Shown: positions 52,228-61,230 of the stretch, one piece after another
Layout of the letters: the number at the start of each line of letters is the position of its first letter
Numbering within the stretch: the stretch's first letter is position 1
Source of the DNA: Nocardioides sp.
GTDB taxonomy: Bacteria; Actinomycetota; Actinomycetes; Propionibacteriales; Nocardioidaceae
Reading direction: 5' to 3'
Assembly: GCA_002729525.1 (NCBI GenBank)
Contig: PBYI01000056.1
Coordinates: 88,250 to 152,249, forward strand
DNA: 64,000 nt
Program-made: the position numbers and the translations under genes
The notes under the pieces: generated by a model
What the model saw: the letters and a program-made list of their open reading frames with translations, nothing else
Told to the model about the DNA's origin: nothing
The model's database searches: none

Positions 52228-52980
52228 TCAGTCGCCGGCGGGCGCGAGCAGCTCGGCCAGGTCGCCGACGACGACGTCGGCGCCGGCCTTCGTGAGCGCG
52301 TCGGCGCCGACCCCGCGGTCGACCCCGACGACGAGCCCGAAGTCGCCGGCGGCTCCGGCGGCGACCCCGCTGGTGGCGTCCTCGACGACCACCGACTGCT
52401 GGTGCGGCACGCCGAGGTCGTCGGCGGCCGCCTCGTAGGTATCGGGCGCCGGCTTGCCCGGCAGGCCCCGCTCGGCGGCGACGCCGCCGTGCACGACGAC
52501 GGGGAAGAACTCGGCCAGCCCGGACGTGGCGAGCACGTCGGGGGCGTTCTTCGACGACGACACGACGGCCATCGGCACCCCGGCGTCGGCGAGCTGGCGC
52601 ACCAGCCGCAACGAGCCGTCGTACGGCGAGACGCCGTCGCGGGCGAGCACGTCGCTGAACGTCTTGTTCTTCCGGTTGCCCAGGCCGCAGACCGTCTCGG
52701 CCTCCGGCGGGTCGTCCGGGGTGCCCTCGGGCAGCGTGATGCCGCGCGAGGCGAGCAGGGCGCGGACGCCGTCGTAGCGCGGCTTGCCGTCGACGTGCTC
52801 GAAGTAGTCGGCGTCGGTGTAGGCCTTGTCCACGCCGTGCTCGGCGAGCACGTCGGTGAACAGTGCGGCCCAGGCACGCATGTGCACCTCGGCGGTGGGC
52901 GTGAGCACCCCGTCGAGGTCGAACAGCACGGCGCCGTACCCGGTCAGCCCGGTCTGGTCCTTGGTCTGGTCGCTCGCCAC
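52228..52980 (-). CDS. Beta-phosphoglucomutase-type HAD hydrolase
   Basis: 250 residues. HAD fold: 'AVLFDLDGVLTPTAEVH' with nucleophile and acid/base Asp, 'VVSSSKNAPDVL' near 135, Lys in 'GLPGKPAPDTY' near 183 and 'VVVEDATSGVAAGAAG' near 200. The long cap with 'YFEHVDGKPRYDGVRALLASRG' (pieces: FEHVDGKPRYDGV, RALLASRG) fits beta-PGM. With the GH65 enzyme it would convert beta-glucose-1-phosphate to glucose-6-phosphate. Start among three close GTG codons (52980, 52986, 52989). Confidence 0.9.
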   Translation of the reverse strand: MASDQTKDQTGLTGYGAVLFDLDGVLTPTAEVHMRAWAALFTDVLAEHGVDKAYTDADYFEHVDGKPRYDGVRALLASRGITLPEGTPDDPPEAETVCGLGNRKNKTFSDVLARDGVSPYDGSLRLVRQLADAGVPMAVVSSSKNAPDVLATSGLAEFFPVVVHGGVAAERGLPGKPAPDTYEAAADDLGVPHQQSVVVEDATSGVAAGAAGDFGLVVGVDRGVGADALTKAGADVVVGDLAELLAPAGD

Positions 52981-53114
52981 GCGCACCACGGTAGGGCGTC
53001 GGAGGTCCCGGTGGGGCGGCGACGGGGAGTTGTCCGTGCCACGTCGTGCGCACGGGCACACCCGGACGTGCGTGCGGGCCGCGCTGTCGCCGCGGACGGG
53101 TAGCCTCCTCCACC

Positions 53115-53822
53115 GTGACCGACCCCCTCCTGCCGGTGCTCGCCGAGCCCGTCGCCGGGGTCCCGTCGTACGCCGCCCGCGGGGTGTTCGTGGCGCTCGA
53201 GGGTGGTGAGGGCTCGGGCAAGTCGACCCAGTCGCGGCGGCTGCACGACCGGCTCACCGCGGAGGGGTACGCCGTCCGGCTCACCCACGAGCCCGGCGAC
53301 ACCCCCGTCGGCGCCGACCTGCGCCGCATCGTGCTGAGCCCCGAGACCGGCACGCTCGCCGACCGCACCGAGGCCCTGCTGTACGCCGCCGACAAGGCCG
53401 AGCACGTCGAGCGGGTGGTGCTCCCGGCGCTCGACCGGGGCGGGGTCGTGCTGACCGACCGCTACGTCGACTCCACGCTCGCCTACCAGGGCGCCGGCCG
53501 GGCGCTGGAGGTCGCCGAGGTGGAGGCGGTCGCGCGCTGGGCCACCCGCGAGCTGCGCCCGCACGTCACCGTCGTGCTCGACCTGGAGCCCGAGGCCGGC
53601 CTGGGCCGCTTCGAGGGTCGCGACCGGATCGAGGGGGAGGGGCTCGACTTCCACCGCCGGGTGCGGGCGTCGTTCCTGGAGATGGCCGGGGCCGACCCCG
53701 ACCACTACGTCGTGCTCGACGCCCGGGCGCCGGTCGAGGAGATCACCGACGCGATCGTCGACGCGCTGCGTCCCTACCTCGCCCAGGCCGGCCGCCCCGC
53801 CGCGGTCGAGGGGTCCGCGTGA
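53115..53822 (+). CDS. tmk: Thymidylate kinase
   Basis: 235 residues. Phosphorylates dTMP. P-loop 'ALEGGEGSGKST' near residue 28, 'LTHEPGDTPVGADLRRI' near 58 (DR/ERGGTP-like loop, here EPGDTP), 'VVLTDRYVDSTLAYQGAGR' near 112, lid 'GRDRIEGEGLDFHRRV' near 172. GTG start. It overlaps holB by four bases, an association common in actinobacteria. Confidence 0.96.
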   Translation: MTDPLLPVLAEPVAGVPSYAARGVFVALEGGEGSGKSTQSRRLHDRLTAEGYAVRLTHEPGDTPVGADLRRIVLSPETGTLADRTEALLYAADKAEHVERVVLPALDRGGVVLTDRYVDSTLAYQGAGRALEVAEVEAVARWATRELRPHVTVVLDLEPEAGLGRFEGRDRIEGEGLDFHRRVRASFLEMAGADPDHYVVLDARAPVEEITDAIVDALRPYLAQAGRPAAVEGSA

Positions 53823-54994
53823 GCGCCGCGCCCGGCGTCTGGTCCCGACTCGTCGGACAGTCCCGCGCCATCGACTCGCTGCGCACCGCCGCCGGCGGTC
53901 ACGGCATGACGCACGCGTGGCTATTCACCGGGCCGCCGGGCTCGGGACGGTCGAACGCCGCGATCGCCTTCGCCGCCGCCCTGCTCTGCACGGCCCCGGA
54001 CGGCCCGGGCGGCCCGGGCTGCGGGGAGTGCCAGGCGTGCCGCACCGTGCTCGCCGGCACCCACTCCGACGTCAGCCGCTTCACCACCCAGCGCATCGTC
54101 TTCGGCGTCGAGACCGCCCGCGACATGGTCAAGAAGGGCGCGCTGACGCCCGTCACGGCCAGCCGGCAGATCATGGTCGTGGAGGATGCCGACCGGTTCA
54201 GCGAGCGCGCCGGCAACGCGGTGCTGAAGGCGATCGAGGAGCCGCACCCGCGCACCGTCTGGCTGCTGTGCGCGCCGACCGTCGAGGACGTCCTGCCGAC
54301 GATCCGGTCGCGCTGCCGCCAGGTCAACCTCGTGACGCCGTCCACGGCCGACGTGGCCGACTTCCTGGTCCGCACCGCCGACGTCGACCCCTCGCTCGCG
54401 GCGTACGCCGCCCGGGCCAGCCAGGGCCACGTCGGCCGTGCCCGGGCCCTCGCCCTCGACGAGCCGGCCCGCAACCGGCGTCGCGAGGTCGTCTCGATCC
54501 CCGCCCGGCTGCGTGACGTCGGCAGTGCCGTGCAGGCCGCCGCCAACCTCCACGAGATGGCCAAGGAGGAGGCGCAGGCGATCACCGAGGTGCTCGACGC
54601 GAAGGAGAAGGAGGACCTCGACGCGTCCTACGGCGTGGAGCAGCGCGGCCGTCGGCCGCGTGAGTACGCCCCGGCGCTCAAGGCACTCGGCGAGGAGCAG
54701 AAGGCCCGTGCCCGCCGCATGGTCATCGACGTCGTCGACCGCGGGCTGATGGACCTCGCCTCGGTCTACCGTGACGCCGTCGCGCTCTCGTGGCAGGCGC
54801 CCGGCGCGCTGGTCAACGAGGAGGTCCGCGGCGACGTCAAGACCGTCGCCCGGCAGTCGACGCCGGCGCTCAACCTGCGCCGCATCGACGCGATCTTCGC
54901 CGCACGCGAGCAGATGACGGAGTTCAACGTCCCGCCCCTCTTGGCGCTGGAAGCCATGATGGTCGCCCTGCAGGTCCCGGAGGAGGCTCGATGA
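53819..54994 (+). CDS. holB: DNA polymerase III subunit delta'
   Basis: 391 residues. Clamp-loader subunit with 'VGQSRAIDSLRTA' at the N terminus, a degenerate P-loop 'GPPGSGRS' near 40 (Arg in place of Lys, as delta' does not hydrolyse ATP in many species), zinc module 'CTAPDGPGGPGCGECQACR' split as CTAPDG / GCGECQACR near 57-75, 'ERAGNAVLKAIEEPH' near 131 and sensor 'IRSRCRQV' near 162. GTG start in a GTGA overlap with tmk; ATGA overlap with the next gene. Confidence 0.95.
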   Translation: MSAAPGVWSRLVGQSRAIDSLRTAAGGHGMTHAWLFTGPPGSGRSNAAIAFAAALLCTAPDGPGGPGCGECQACRTVLAGTHSDVSRFTTQRIVFGVETARDMVKKGALTPVTASRQIMVVEDADRFSERAGNAVLKAIEEPHPRTVWLLCAPTVEDVLPTIRSRCRQVNLVTPSTADVADFLVRTADVDPSLAAYAARASQGHVGRARALALDEPARNRRREVVSIPARLRDVGSAVQAAANLHEMAKEEAQAITEVLDAKEKEDLDASYGVEQRGRRPREYAPALKALGEEQKARARRMVIDVVDRGLMDLASVYRDAVALSWQAPGALVNEEVRGDVKTVARQSTPALNLRRIDAIFAAREQMTEFNVPPLLALEAMMVALQVPEEAR

Positions 54995-56574
54995 GCACGC
55001 GTGTGCGCTGGATCCTGGTCGTCGCGGCGGTGCTGGTGCTCGGCATCGGCGGCGGCAGCCTGACCGCGGTGCTCACCAGTGGTGGTGACGACGTCGCGTC
55101 GCCCGCCGACCCCGCCACGTCCACGGGCCCCTCGGCGCCCGCGACGCCCGCCGATCCCGGCCAGGGCGACACCGCGCCGGTGCCCGCCGGGCTGGAGGCC
55201 TTCTACGGCCAGCAGCTGGAGTGGACCGACTGCGGCGACAGCGAGTGCTCCGAGCTCACCGTGCCGGTCGACTACGGCCAGCCCGACGGCGACACCGTCG
55301 ACCTCCACCTCGAGCGGGTGCCCGCGCGCGACCAGGGCGCCCGGGTGGGCTCACTGGTGGTCAACCCCGGCGGGCCCGGCGCGCCGGGCAGCACGATGAC
55401 CGACAGCGCCGACTACTTCTTCGGCGACGCGTTGCTCGACCGCCTCGACGTCGTCGCCTTCGACCCGCGGGGCACCGGGGAGTCCGACCCGGTCGACTGC
55501 CTGTCCGACGAGGAGCTCGACGCCTTCCTGGCCGCCGACCCGTCGCCCGACGACCCGGGCGAGGTCGAGGAGCTCACCGCGATGCAGGAGGGCTTCTTCG
55601 ACGGGTGCGTCGAGCGCTCCGACGGTCTGGTCGGCCACGTCTCGACCGTCGAGTCCGCGCGCGACATGGACGTGCTGCGCTCAGCGCTCGACGAGCCGAC
55701 CCTGCGCTACCTGGGCTTCTCCTACGGCACCACGCTCGGTTCGACGTACGCCCAGCTCTTCCCGGGCAACGTCGGCCCGTTCGTGCTCGACGGTGCCACC
55801 GACCCGACGCTGGGCTTCGAGCAGGACGCGCTCAGCCAGGCGGCCGGGTTCCAGACCGCGCTCGACGCCTACGTCGACGACTGCCTCACCGGCGACTGCT
55901 TCCTCGGCGACTCCCGGGAGGAGGCGCTGACGACGATCGAGGACCTCCTCGACGACATCGACGACTCCCCGCTCCCGACGTCGTCCGGCCGCGACCTGCA
56001 GATCGGCAACGCGTTCTACGGCATCGTCTACCCGCTCTACAGCCGCGACAGCTGGACCTACCTCGACCAGGGCCTCGAGGAGGCGCTGGCCGGCAGCGGC
56101 GACACGCTCCTGCTCCTCGCCGACCTCTACGCCTCCCGCAACCCCGACGGCAGCTACGCCGACAACAGCCTCGAGGCGTTCATCGCGATCAGCTGCCTGG
56201 ACGACCCGTCGGTCGTCGACCCCGCGGAGGTCCCCGCGGAGGTCCCCGCGTTCGAGGACGCCTCGCAGACCTTCGGCGAGACCTTCGCCTGGGGCCTCGT
56301 CGGCTGCTACGGCATCGACGTGGAGGCCTCCGAGCCCACGCCGACGATCACCGCCGAGGGCGCGGCCCCGATCATCGTCATCGGCACCACCCGCGACCCG
56401 GCGACGCCGTACGAGGAGGCCGTGGCGCTCGCCGCCCAGCTCGACAGCGGCGTGCTGGTCACCCGCGACGGCGACGGCCACACGGGCTACAACAAGGGCA
56501 ACGCCTGCGTCGACGACGCGGTCGAGACCTACCTGCTCGGCGGCGACGCCCCGGGGTCCGACCTCGACTGCTGA
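54991..56574 (+). CDS. Secreted alpha/beta-hydrolase, tripeptidyl aminopeptidase-like
   Basis: 527 residues. N-terminal signal anchor (residues 6-30) and an Ala/Pro/Asp linker. Alpha/beta-hydrolase core with oxyanion 'NPGGPGAPGS' near 128, 'AFDPRGTGESD' near 155, nucleophile 'GFSYGTTLG' near 243, Asp in 'VIGTTRDPATPYEEA' near 470 and His in 'GDGHTGYN' near 494. This is the S33 SlpD/TAP-type proteinase layout; it would trim peptides outside the cell. Its ATG overlaps the holB stop (ATGA), an odd partner for a replication gene. Confidence 0.92.
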   Translation: MSTRVRWILVVAAVLVLGIGGGSLTAVLTSGGDDVASPADPATSTGPSAPATPADPGQGDTAPVPAGLEAFYGQQLEWTDCGDSECSELTVPVDYGQPDGDTVDLHLERVPARDQGARVGSLVVNPGGPGAPGSTMTDSADYFFGDALLDRLDVVAFDPRGTGESDPVDCLSDEELDAFLAADPSPDDPGEVEELTAMQEGFFDGCVERSDGLVGHVSTVESARDMDVLRSALDEPTLRYLGFSYGTTLGSTYAQLFPGNVGPFVLDGATDPTLGFEQDALSQAAGFQTALDAYVDDCLTGDCFLGDSREEALTTIEDLLDDIDDSPLPTSSGRDLQIGNAFYGIVYPLYSRDSWTYLDQGLEEALAGSGDTLLLLADLYASRNPDGSYADNSLEAFIAISCLDDPSVVDPAEVPAEVPAFEDASQTFGETFAWGLVGCYGIDVEASEPTPTITAEGAAPIIVIGTTRDPATPYEEAVALAAQLDSGVLVTRDGDGHTGYNKGNACVDDAVETYLLGGDAPGSDLDC

Positions 56575-56630
56575 CAGGCCCCGTCAGCGGGTGCTCTCCG
56601 AAAGGCTCACCGGCGTCCTGCGGTCGACGG

Positions 56631-57581
56631 TCACGGCAGTCGGGCGAACCACCGCAGCGAGAACCCCGCAGCCGCCATCGCGACCAGCAGGCCGAAGGCG
56701 ACGACGAACGGCGTGACGTCGCGCTCCTCGGACCGGTAGCCGATGGCCGACTGCACGTCGGCGTACCCCTCGTCCAGCGCCTCGGCGGAGTCCGCCTGGT
56801 AGCCGGTGCCGCCGGTGACCTCGGCGAGCTGCGACAGCGAGGTCTCGTCGACCGGCACCGGGATGAGCTGACCGTCGACGGTGACGGTGCCGTCCTCGGT
56901 GCCGTAGGCGATCGTCGAGACCGGTACGCCGGCCTCGGTCGCGGAGGCTGCGGCCTGGTCGAGCGAGGAGCCCATCGTGTTGGTGCCGTCGGAGAGCAGC
57001 ACGATCGTGGCGGGCACGGGCTCGCCGTCGACCGACGTGCCAGAGACGGTGGCGATCTGGGCGAGCGAGGTCATCACGCCGTCGCCGATCGCGGTGCCCT
57101 CGTCGAGCTGGAGCCGGTCGAGGGCGTCGACCGACGCCTGGTGGTCGTCGGTGGGCTGGGCCAGCACCGTGGCGGACCCGGCGAACTCCACGACGCCGAC
57201 GTTGAAGCCGTCGGGCAGGCCCTCGACGAACGCCTGGGCGGCCTCGCGGGCGGCGGTGATGCGGTCGGGCGAGACGTCGGTGGCCTGCATCGACAGCGAC
57301 ACGTCGACCACGACCATGACGGTGGCCCGCTCGCGGGGCACCTGGACCTCGACCTGCGGCCGTGCGGCGGCCACGGCGAGCGCGGCGAAGGCGAGCAGCA
57401 GCAGGGCGGCCGGGACGTGGCGGCGCCAGGCCGGGCGCTCGGGCACCAGCCGGTCGAGCATGGGCAGGGTGGCGAAGCGGACGGCGTACCGGCTGCGGCG
57501 GCGCTGGACGACCAGGTAGGCGACGACCAGCAGCGCGACCGGCACCAGCAGCAGCAGCCAGAGCGGTGACGCGAGGCTCAT
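56631..57581 (-). CDS. VWA-domain membrane protein (BatA-like)
   Basis: 316 residues. Two N-terminal membrane helices (6-24, 57-75), a von Willebrand A domain with MIDAS 'VVVDVSLSMQATD' near 92 and 'VLLSDGTNTMGSS' near 195, and a C-terminal helix ending 'FSLRWFARLP'. Members of the MoxR-DUF58-VWA set act as metal-dependent binding modules for a MoxR AAA+ ATPase. Overlaps the DUF58 gene by four bases. Confidence 0.93.
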   Translation of the reverse strand: MSLASPLWLLLLVPVALLVVAYLVVQRRRSRYAVRFATLPMLDRLVPERPAWRRHVPAALLLLAFAALAVAAARPQVEVQVPRERATVMVVVDVSLSMQATDVSPDRITAAREAAQAFVEGLPDGFNVGVVEFAGSATVLAQPTDDHQASVDALDRLQLDEGTAIGDGVMTSLAQIATVSGTSVDGEPVPATIVLLSDGTNTMGSSLDQAAASATEAGVPVSTIAYGTEDGTVTVDGQLIPVPVDETSLSQLAEVTGGTGYQADSAEALDEGYADVQSAIGYRSEERDVTPFVVAFGLLVAMAAAGFSLRWFARLP

Positions 57582-58585
57582 CGGGTTCCTCCGGGCAGGG
57601 CGTGGGAAGCGGGGCCCGGGGCGACCGGGCCGCCGTGGCGCAGCGGGGCGCCGTGGACGTGACGGGCGAGGTCGCGCACCCAGTCGCGGTCGGTGCGCAG
57701 GAGCACGTGACCGGCGCGGGCGGCGCGGACGGCCTCGGCGGTGGCGGCCCGGTGGGCGGCCGTGCCGGCGGCGTAGGTCTCCCGGAGACGGCGGTCGGAG
57801 GTGTGCACCTCGCGGCGGCGGCCGGTCTCGGGGTCGACGAGGGTGACGGCACCGACGTCGGGCAGCTCGAGCTCACGCGGGTCGACGACCTCGACGACGA
57901 GGGTCTCGTGCGACGCGGCGAGCCGGCGCAGCGGCGTCTCCCAGGGGAAGGGCCGCTCGACGCGGCCGTCGGGCTCAAGGAGGTCGGTGACGACGACGCG
58001 CAGCCCGGGCCGGCGGTGCCGGGCGGCGAACTGCCTGAGCGCCTCGTCGAGCGGCGGTCCGGCCGGCGCGCGGCCCCTCGTCGGGCCCGGGCGCTCGGGG
58101 AACGGACGCCGCAGCGCGCGGTGGGCGGCCGCCCGCGACGGCAGTGGCTGGCTCCACTCCAGACCGTGGGTGGTCAGGTGCGCGGTGCCGACCCGGTTGC
58201 CCGGTCCGGCGGTCAGCAGGGAGATCGCGGCGACGACGCCGGTGGCGACGTGCTGCTTCTCCAGGTGCGCCGTGCCGAACTGCATGCTCGGGGTGGCGTC
58301 GACGAGCACCCAGGCCTCGAGCTCGTGCTCGGCCAGCGGCCGCCACACGTGCGGGTCGCCGGCCGCGCGGGCGGTGACGTTCCAGTCGATGCGGCGTACG
58401 TCGTCCTCGCCGGGGCGATAGCGCACGACCTCCTCGGGGCTCGACCCCGACCCGAGGCGCAGCCCCTGCTGGTCGCCGTGCAGGCGACCCGGGAGCCGGC
58501 GCCGGATCGCGAGCTCGAGCGCCTCGAAGACGGCCTCCGGGCGGGCCGTCCCGTCGAGCGGCACCGCCGGGGGCTGCTCGCTCAC
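57578..58585 (-). CDS. DUF58-domain protein
   Basis: 335 residues. 'GSSPEEVVRYRPGEDDVRRIDWNVTAR' split as EEVVRYRPGEDD / VRRIDWNVTARA near 45-75 is the DUF58 signature; a VWA-like fold with 'VLVDATPSMQFG' follows near 92. Middle gene of the MoxR operon, linking the ATPase to the membrane VWA protein. GTG start overlapping the moxR stop, ATGA overlap with the VWA gene. Confidence 0.92.
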   Translation of the reverse strand: MSEQPPAVPLDGTARPEAVFEALELAIRRRLPGRLHGDQQGLRLGSGSSPEEVVRYRPGEDDVRRIDWNVTARAAGDPHVWRPLAEHELEAWVLVDATPSMQFGTAHLEKQHVATGVVAAISLLTAGPGNRVGTAHLTTHGLEWSQPLPSRAAAHRALRRPFPERPGPTRGRAPAGPPLDEALRQFAARHRRPGLRVVVTDLLEPDGRVERPFPWETPLRRLAASHETLVVEVVDPRELELPDVGAVTLVDPETGRRREVHTSDRRLRETYAAGTAAHRAATAEAVRAARAGHVLLRTDRDWVRDLARHVHGAPLRHGGPVAPGPASHALPGGTR

Positions 58586-59730
58586 GCGGAGCCCGTCTGG
58601 CCGGGCGCACCGGCCGTGCCGGACGTGCCCGCTGCCGGCGCAGCCGGGGCGGGGTACGACGGCGTGGCGGGCGCGGTCTGTGCCGGCTGGCCGGGGGCGA
58701 CGGTGACGGGCGCACCGGTCTCGGGGTCCTCGCGCACCGAGATCTGCGGCTGCGGCACCGCGCCGAGGATCTCGCGCACGATCGCCCGGGGGTCGGCCCC
58801 GTCGGCGACGGCGTCGAAGGACAGCAGCAGGCGGTGGCTCATCACGTCGGAGGCGACCTCGGCGACGTCGCCGGGCAGTACGTAGGAGCGCCCGCGCATC
58901 AGGGCGACGACCCGGCCGGCCGCCATCATCGCCAGCGACGCGCGCGGGCTGACGCCGAGCTCGATGACGTTCGCCAGGTGCGGCAGGCCGTAGCGCTCGG
59001 GCGACCGGGTGGCGACGGTGAGGTTGACGAGGTAGGAGGCGACCGAGTGGTGCACGAAGAGCTGGTCGGCGGTGCGTTGCAGCGAGCGGACGTCGTCCAT
59101 GCTCAGCACGGCCTCGGCGCGCGGCGGGTCCACCGACATTCGGTGGAGGATCTCGAACTCCTCCTGGCCGCTCGGGTAGGGCACGTCGACCTTGAGCATG
59201 AAGCGGTCGCGTTGCGCCTCGGGGAGCCGGTAGACGCCCTCGGACTCGACGGGGTTCTGGGTGGCGAGCACCAGGAACGGGTCGGGGAGCCGGTGGCTGT
59301 GGCCGCCGATGGAGACCTGCTTCTCGGCCATCGCCTCCAGCAGCGCCGACTGCACCTTCGCGGGGGCGCGGTTGATCTCGTCGGCGAGCACCAGGTTGGC
59401 GAAGATCGGGCCGCGCTCCACATCGAACGACTCGGTGCTGGCGCGCCACACGCGGGTGCCGGTGATGTCGCCGGGCATCAGGTCGGGCGTGAACTGCAGG
59501 CGCGAGAACGACCCGCCGACCACGTCGGCCAGGGTGCGGACCGCCAGGGTCTTGGCGACACCGGGCACGCCCTCCAGGAGCAGGTGGCCGCGGGCGAGCA
59601 GCCCGACCATCATCCGCTCGACCATGGCGTCCTGACCGACGACGACCTTCTTGACCTCGATGAGGGCGCGCTCCAGCGTGGTGGACGCGCGGGCGACCTC
59701 GGCCTCTCGTACCTGCGACATGTCCTCCAT
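58582..59730 (-). CDS. MoxR-family AAA+ ATPase
   Basis: 382 residues. Walker A variant 'LLEGVPGVAKT' near 50, Walker B 'LVLADEINRAPAKVQSALLEAM' split as LVLADEINRAP / KVQSALLEAM near 115, sensor 'LATQNPVESEGVYRLPEAQ' near 156. The last 55 residues are Ala/Pro/Thr-rich low complexity, an extension beyond the usual length. The family works as a chaperone for metal insertion or complex maturation with its DUF58/VWA partners. Start at ATG 59730 or the internal ATG 59721. Confidence 0.94.
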   Translation of the reverse strand: MEDMSQVREAEVARASTTLERALIEVKKVVVGQDAMVERMMVGLLARGHLLLEGVPGVAKTLAVRTLADVVGGSFSRLQFTPDLMPGDITGTRVWRASTESFDVERGPIFANLVLADEINRAPAKVQSALLEAMAEKQVSIGGHSHRLPDPFLVLATQNPVESEGVYRLPEAQRDRFMLKVDVPYPSGQEEFEILHRMSVDPPRAEAVLSMDDVRSLQRTADQLFVHHSVASYLVNLTVATRSPERYGLPHLANVIELGVSPRASLAMMAAGRVVALMRGRSYVLPGDVAEVASDVMSHRLLLSFDAVADGADPRAIVREILGAVPQPQISVREDPETGAPVTVAPGQPAQTAPATPSYPAPAAPAAGTSGTAGAPGQTGSA

Positions 59731-59820
59731 GACAGCAGACGGGTCGGCGGAACCCCCGAGGTTCGGCCTGTGGATCCCCTGTGATCTGACCTGTCCGGTG
59801 GTCGAGCTGTCGCGAGCCGA

Positions 59821-59852
59821 GCGACTCGAGCGACTCGAGCGACTCGAGCGAG
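59821..59852. repeat. 9-bp tandem repeat
   Basis: GCGACTCGA three times head to tail, then a partial fourth (GCGAG). It lies between moxR and the LysR gene and is preceded by GGTGGTCGAGCTGTCGCGAG, which resembles intergenic 'GGTGGTTGAG...GAGCGCAGCGAG' elements I recall from Nocardioides genomes. Confidence 0.8.
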
Positions 59853-59928
59853 TGGAGCATGGGATCGGCCGGCGCCAGCGCATCCCCGAATGGTTGCTAC
59901 ACCTCCCTCGACGCCGCGCTCGCGGAGG

Positions 59929-60885
59929 CTAGGTCGAGAGTGTGTCGTGGGCGAGGGGGTCGTCGGGGCCGATGGCCTCGGCGATGGCGCGCATCCGGCG
60001 CGTGGCCAGCGTGATCATCAGCCGCGCCGCAGGGGAGAGGACGGCGTCGGCGCGGTGCACGATCGCGAAGGTGTCGAACTGCTTGGGTCGCAGCGACACC
60101 CAGCCCGCGTCCGGCGCGAGCCGGGGGAGCAGCTGCACCGCGGCGCCCTTGGGCACGACGGTGTCGGCGAGACCGAGCCCCACCAGCTCGACGGCGGTCT
60201 CGATGTCCTCCACCTCGATCCGGGTGGTCGGGTTGCGGCCGGTCTCGTGCAGGAGCTGGCGCAGGGTGATCCGGGTGGAGTCGACGGCGCGGTACGTCGT
60301 CTCAGGCATCACCAACGACGCCAGCGACAGCCGGTGCGCGGTCACCGGGGTCGCGAGGTGGGCGGGGTCGGCTGAGACGTAGACGAGCTCCTCGCGGGCG
60401 ACCGGGGTGACGGTCAGGCCCTCGCTCTCGGCGCTGGCGACGGCGAGCAGCGCCGCCTCCAGACGCCCGCGCCGGAGGTCCTCGGCGACCTCGGTGGAGT
60501 TCTGCCCGACCAGCTCGACGCGTACGCCGGGGTAGCGCGCGAGCACGTCGGCGACCAGACCCGCGCCGGCGTACAGGCGGGCGACGCCGAACATGCCGAA
60601 CCGGATCGTGCCGGTCTCGAACGACTTCACGCTCGCCACCGCCTGGCGCGCGTCGTTGACCGAGGCGAGCACGCGCTCGGCGTACGGGCGCAGGGTGTCG
60701 GCCACCGTCGTGGGTACGACGCCGCGGCCGACCCGGCGGAATAGCTGGACGTCGAGGGTGCGCTCGAGCGCGCGGATCTGCTCGCTGACCGACGGCTGGG
60801 CGTAGCCGAGTTCCTCAGCGGCCCGGGTCAGCGACCCGTGCTCGTAGGTGGCGAGGAAGCAGGTGAGCTGGTGCAGCGACAGCAA
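59929..60885 (-). CDS. LysR-family transcriptional regulator
   Basis: 318 residues. HTH 'GSLTRAAEELGYAQPSVSEQI' in pieces GSLTRAAEELGY / AQPSVSEQI near 17-37, then a periplasmic-binding-like effector domain ('TIRFGMFGVARLYAGAGLV' near 92). The protein resembles the CynR/CbbR-like type but its ligand is not evident. A TTCC-TTGA-GGAA palindrome lies at 60914-60925 upstream and could be its operator. Divergent from the zinc-ribbon gene. Confidence 0.92.
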   Translation of the reverse strand: MLSLHQLTCFLATYEHGSLTRAAEELGYAQPSVSEQIRALERTLDVQLFRRVGRGVVPTTVADTLRPYAERVLASVNDARQAVASVKSFETGTIRFGMFGVARLYAGAGLVADVLARYPGVRVELVGQNSTEVAEDLRRGRLEAALLAVASAESEGLTVTPVAREELVYVSADPAHLATPVTAHRLSLASLVMPETTYRAVDSTRITLRQLLHETGRNPTTRIEVEDIETAVELVGLGLADTVVPKGAAVQLLPRLAPDAGWVSLRPKQFDTFAIVHRADAVLSPAARLMITLATRRMRAIAEAIGPDDPLAHDTLST

Positions 60886-61013
60886 CCCGAGACCCCGCTC
60901 ACATCCCTAGGTGATTCCTTGAGGAACCGATGGAAACCAAGGCTACCCCTGTGCTTCGCCACCACGCACCATGGACGTGTCACAGTCGTCTCGACCCACG
61001 GGGAGGTCTCCCG

Positions 61014-61193
61014 ATGTTCCTGCACCACTGCACCGCCTGCGCCCGCCGCCAGCTGATCTTCCCGAGCCAGTTCACCGGCGTCGCGTCCACCGGCGAGGGC
61101 ACCGAGGTCGCCTTCACCTGCTGGTGCGGCGAGGAGCAGGCCCACCTGCTCGGACGTCGTGCCGCGCCGGCCGATCGGATGACCGCCGCCTGA
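61014..61193 (+). CDS. Small zinc-ribbon-like protein, 59 aa
   Basis: ATG 61014 with GGGAGG seven bases upstream. 'HHCTACARRQLIF' near the start and 'AFTCWCGEEQAHLLG' later give a Cys-x2-Cys / Cys-x-Cys set able to hold one zinc. No further domain. Frames open upstream without starts of similar quality. Function unknown. Confidence 0.75.
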   Translation: MFLHHCTACARRQLIFPSQFTGVASTGEGTEVAFTCWCGEEQAHLLGRRAAPADRMTAA

Positions 61194-61230
61194 CGGGATC
61201 AGTCCGGGATCATTCCGGTTCGATCCGGGG

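Noticed and set aside
49982..52438. An 818-codon open frame on the + strand opposite the GH65 gene
   Set aside because: Low-complexity Val/Asp/Arg/Leu translation without domain; the opposite strand is a clear GH65 protein.
55221..57569. A 782-codon + strand frame spanning the peptidase and VWA genes
   Set aside because: Arg/Pro/Gly-rich noise crossing two well-supported genes.
59821..59852. Tandem 9-bp repeats as a CRISPR-like array
   Set aside because: Units are too short and contiguous, with no spacers and no cas genes.
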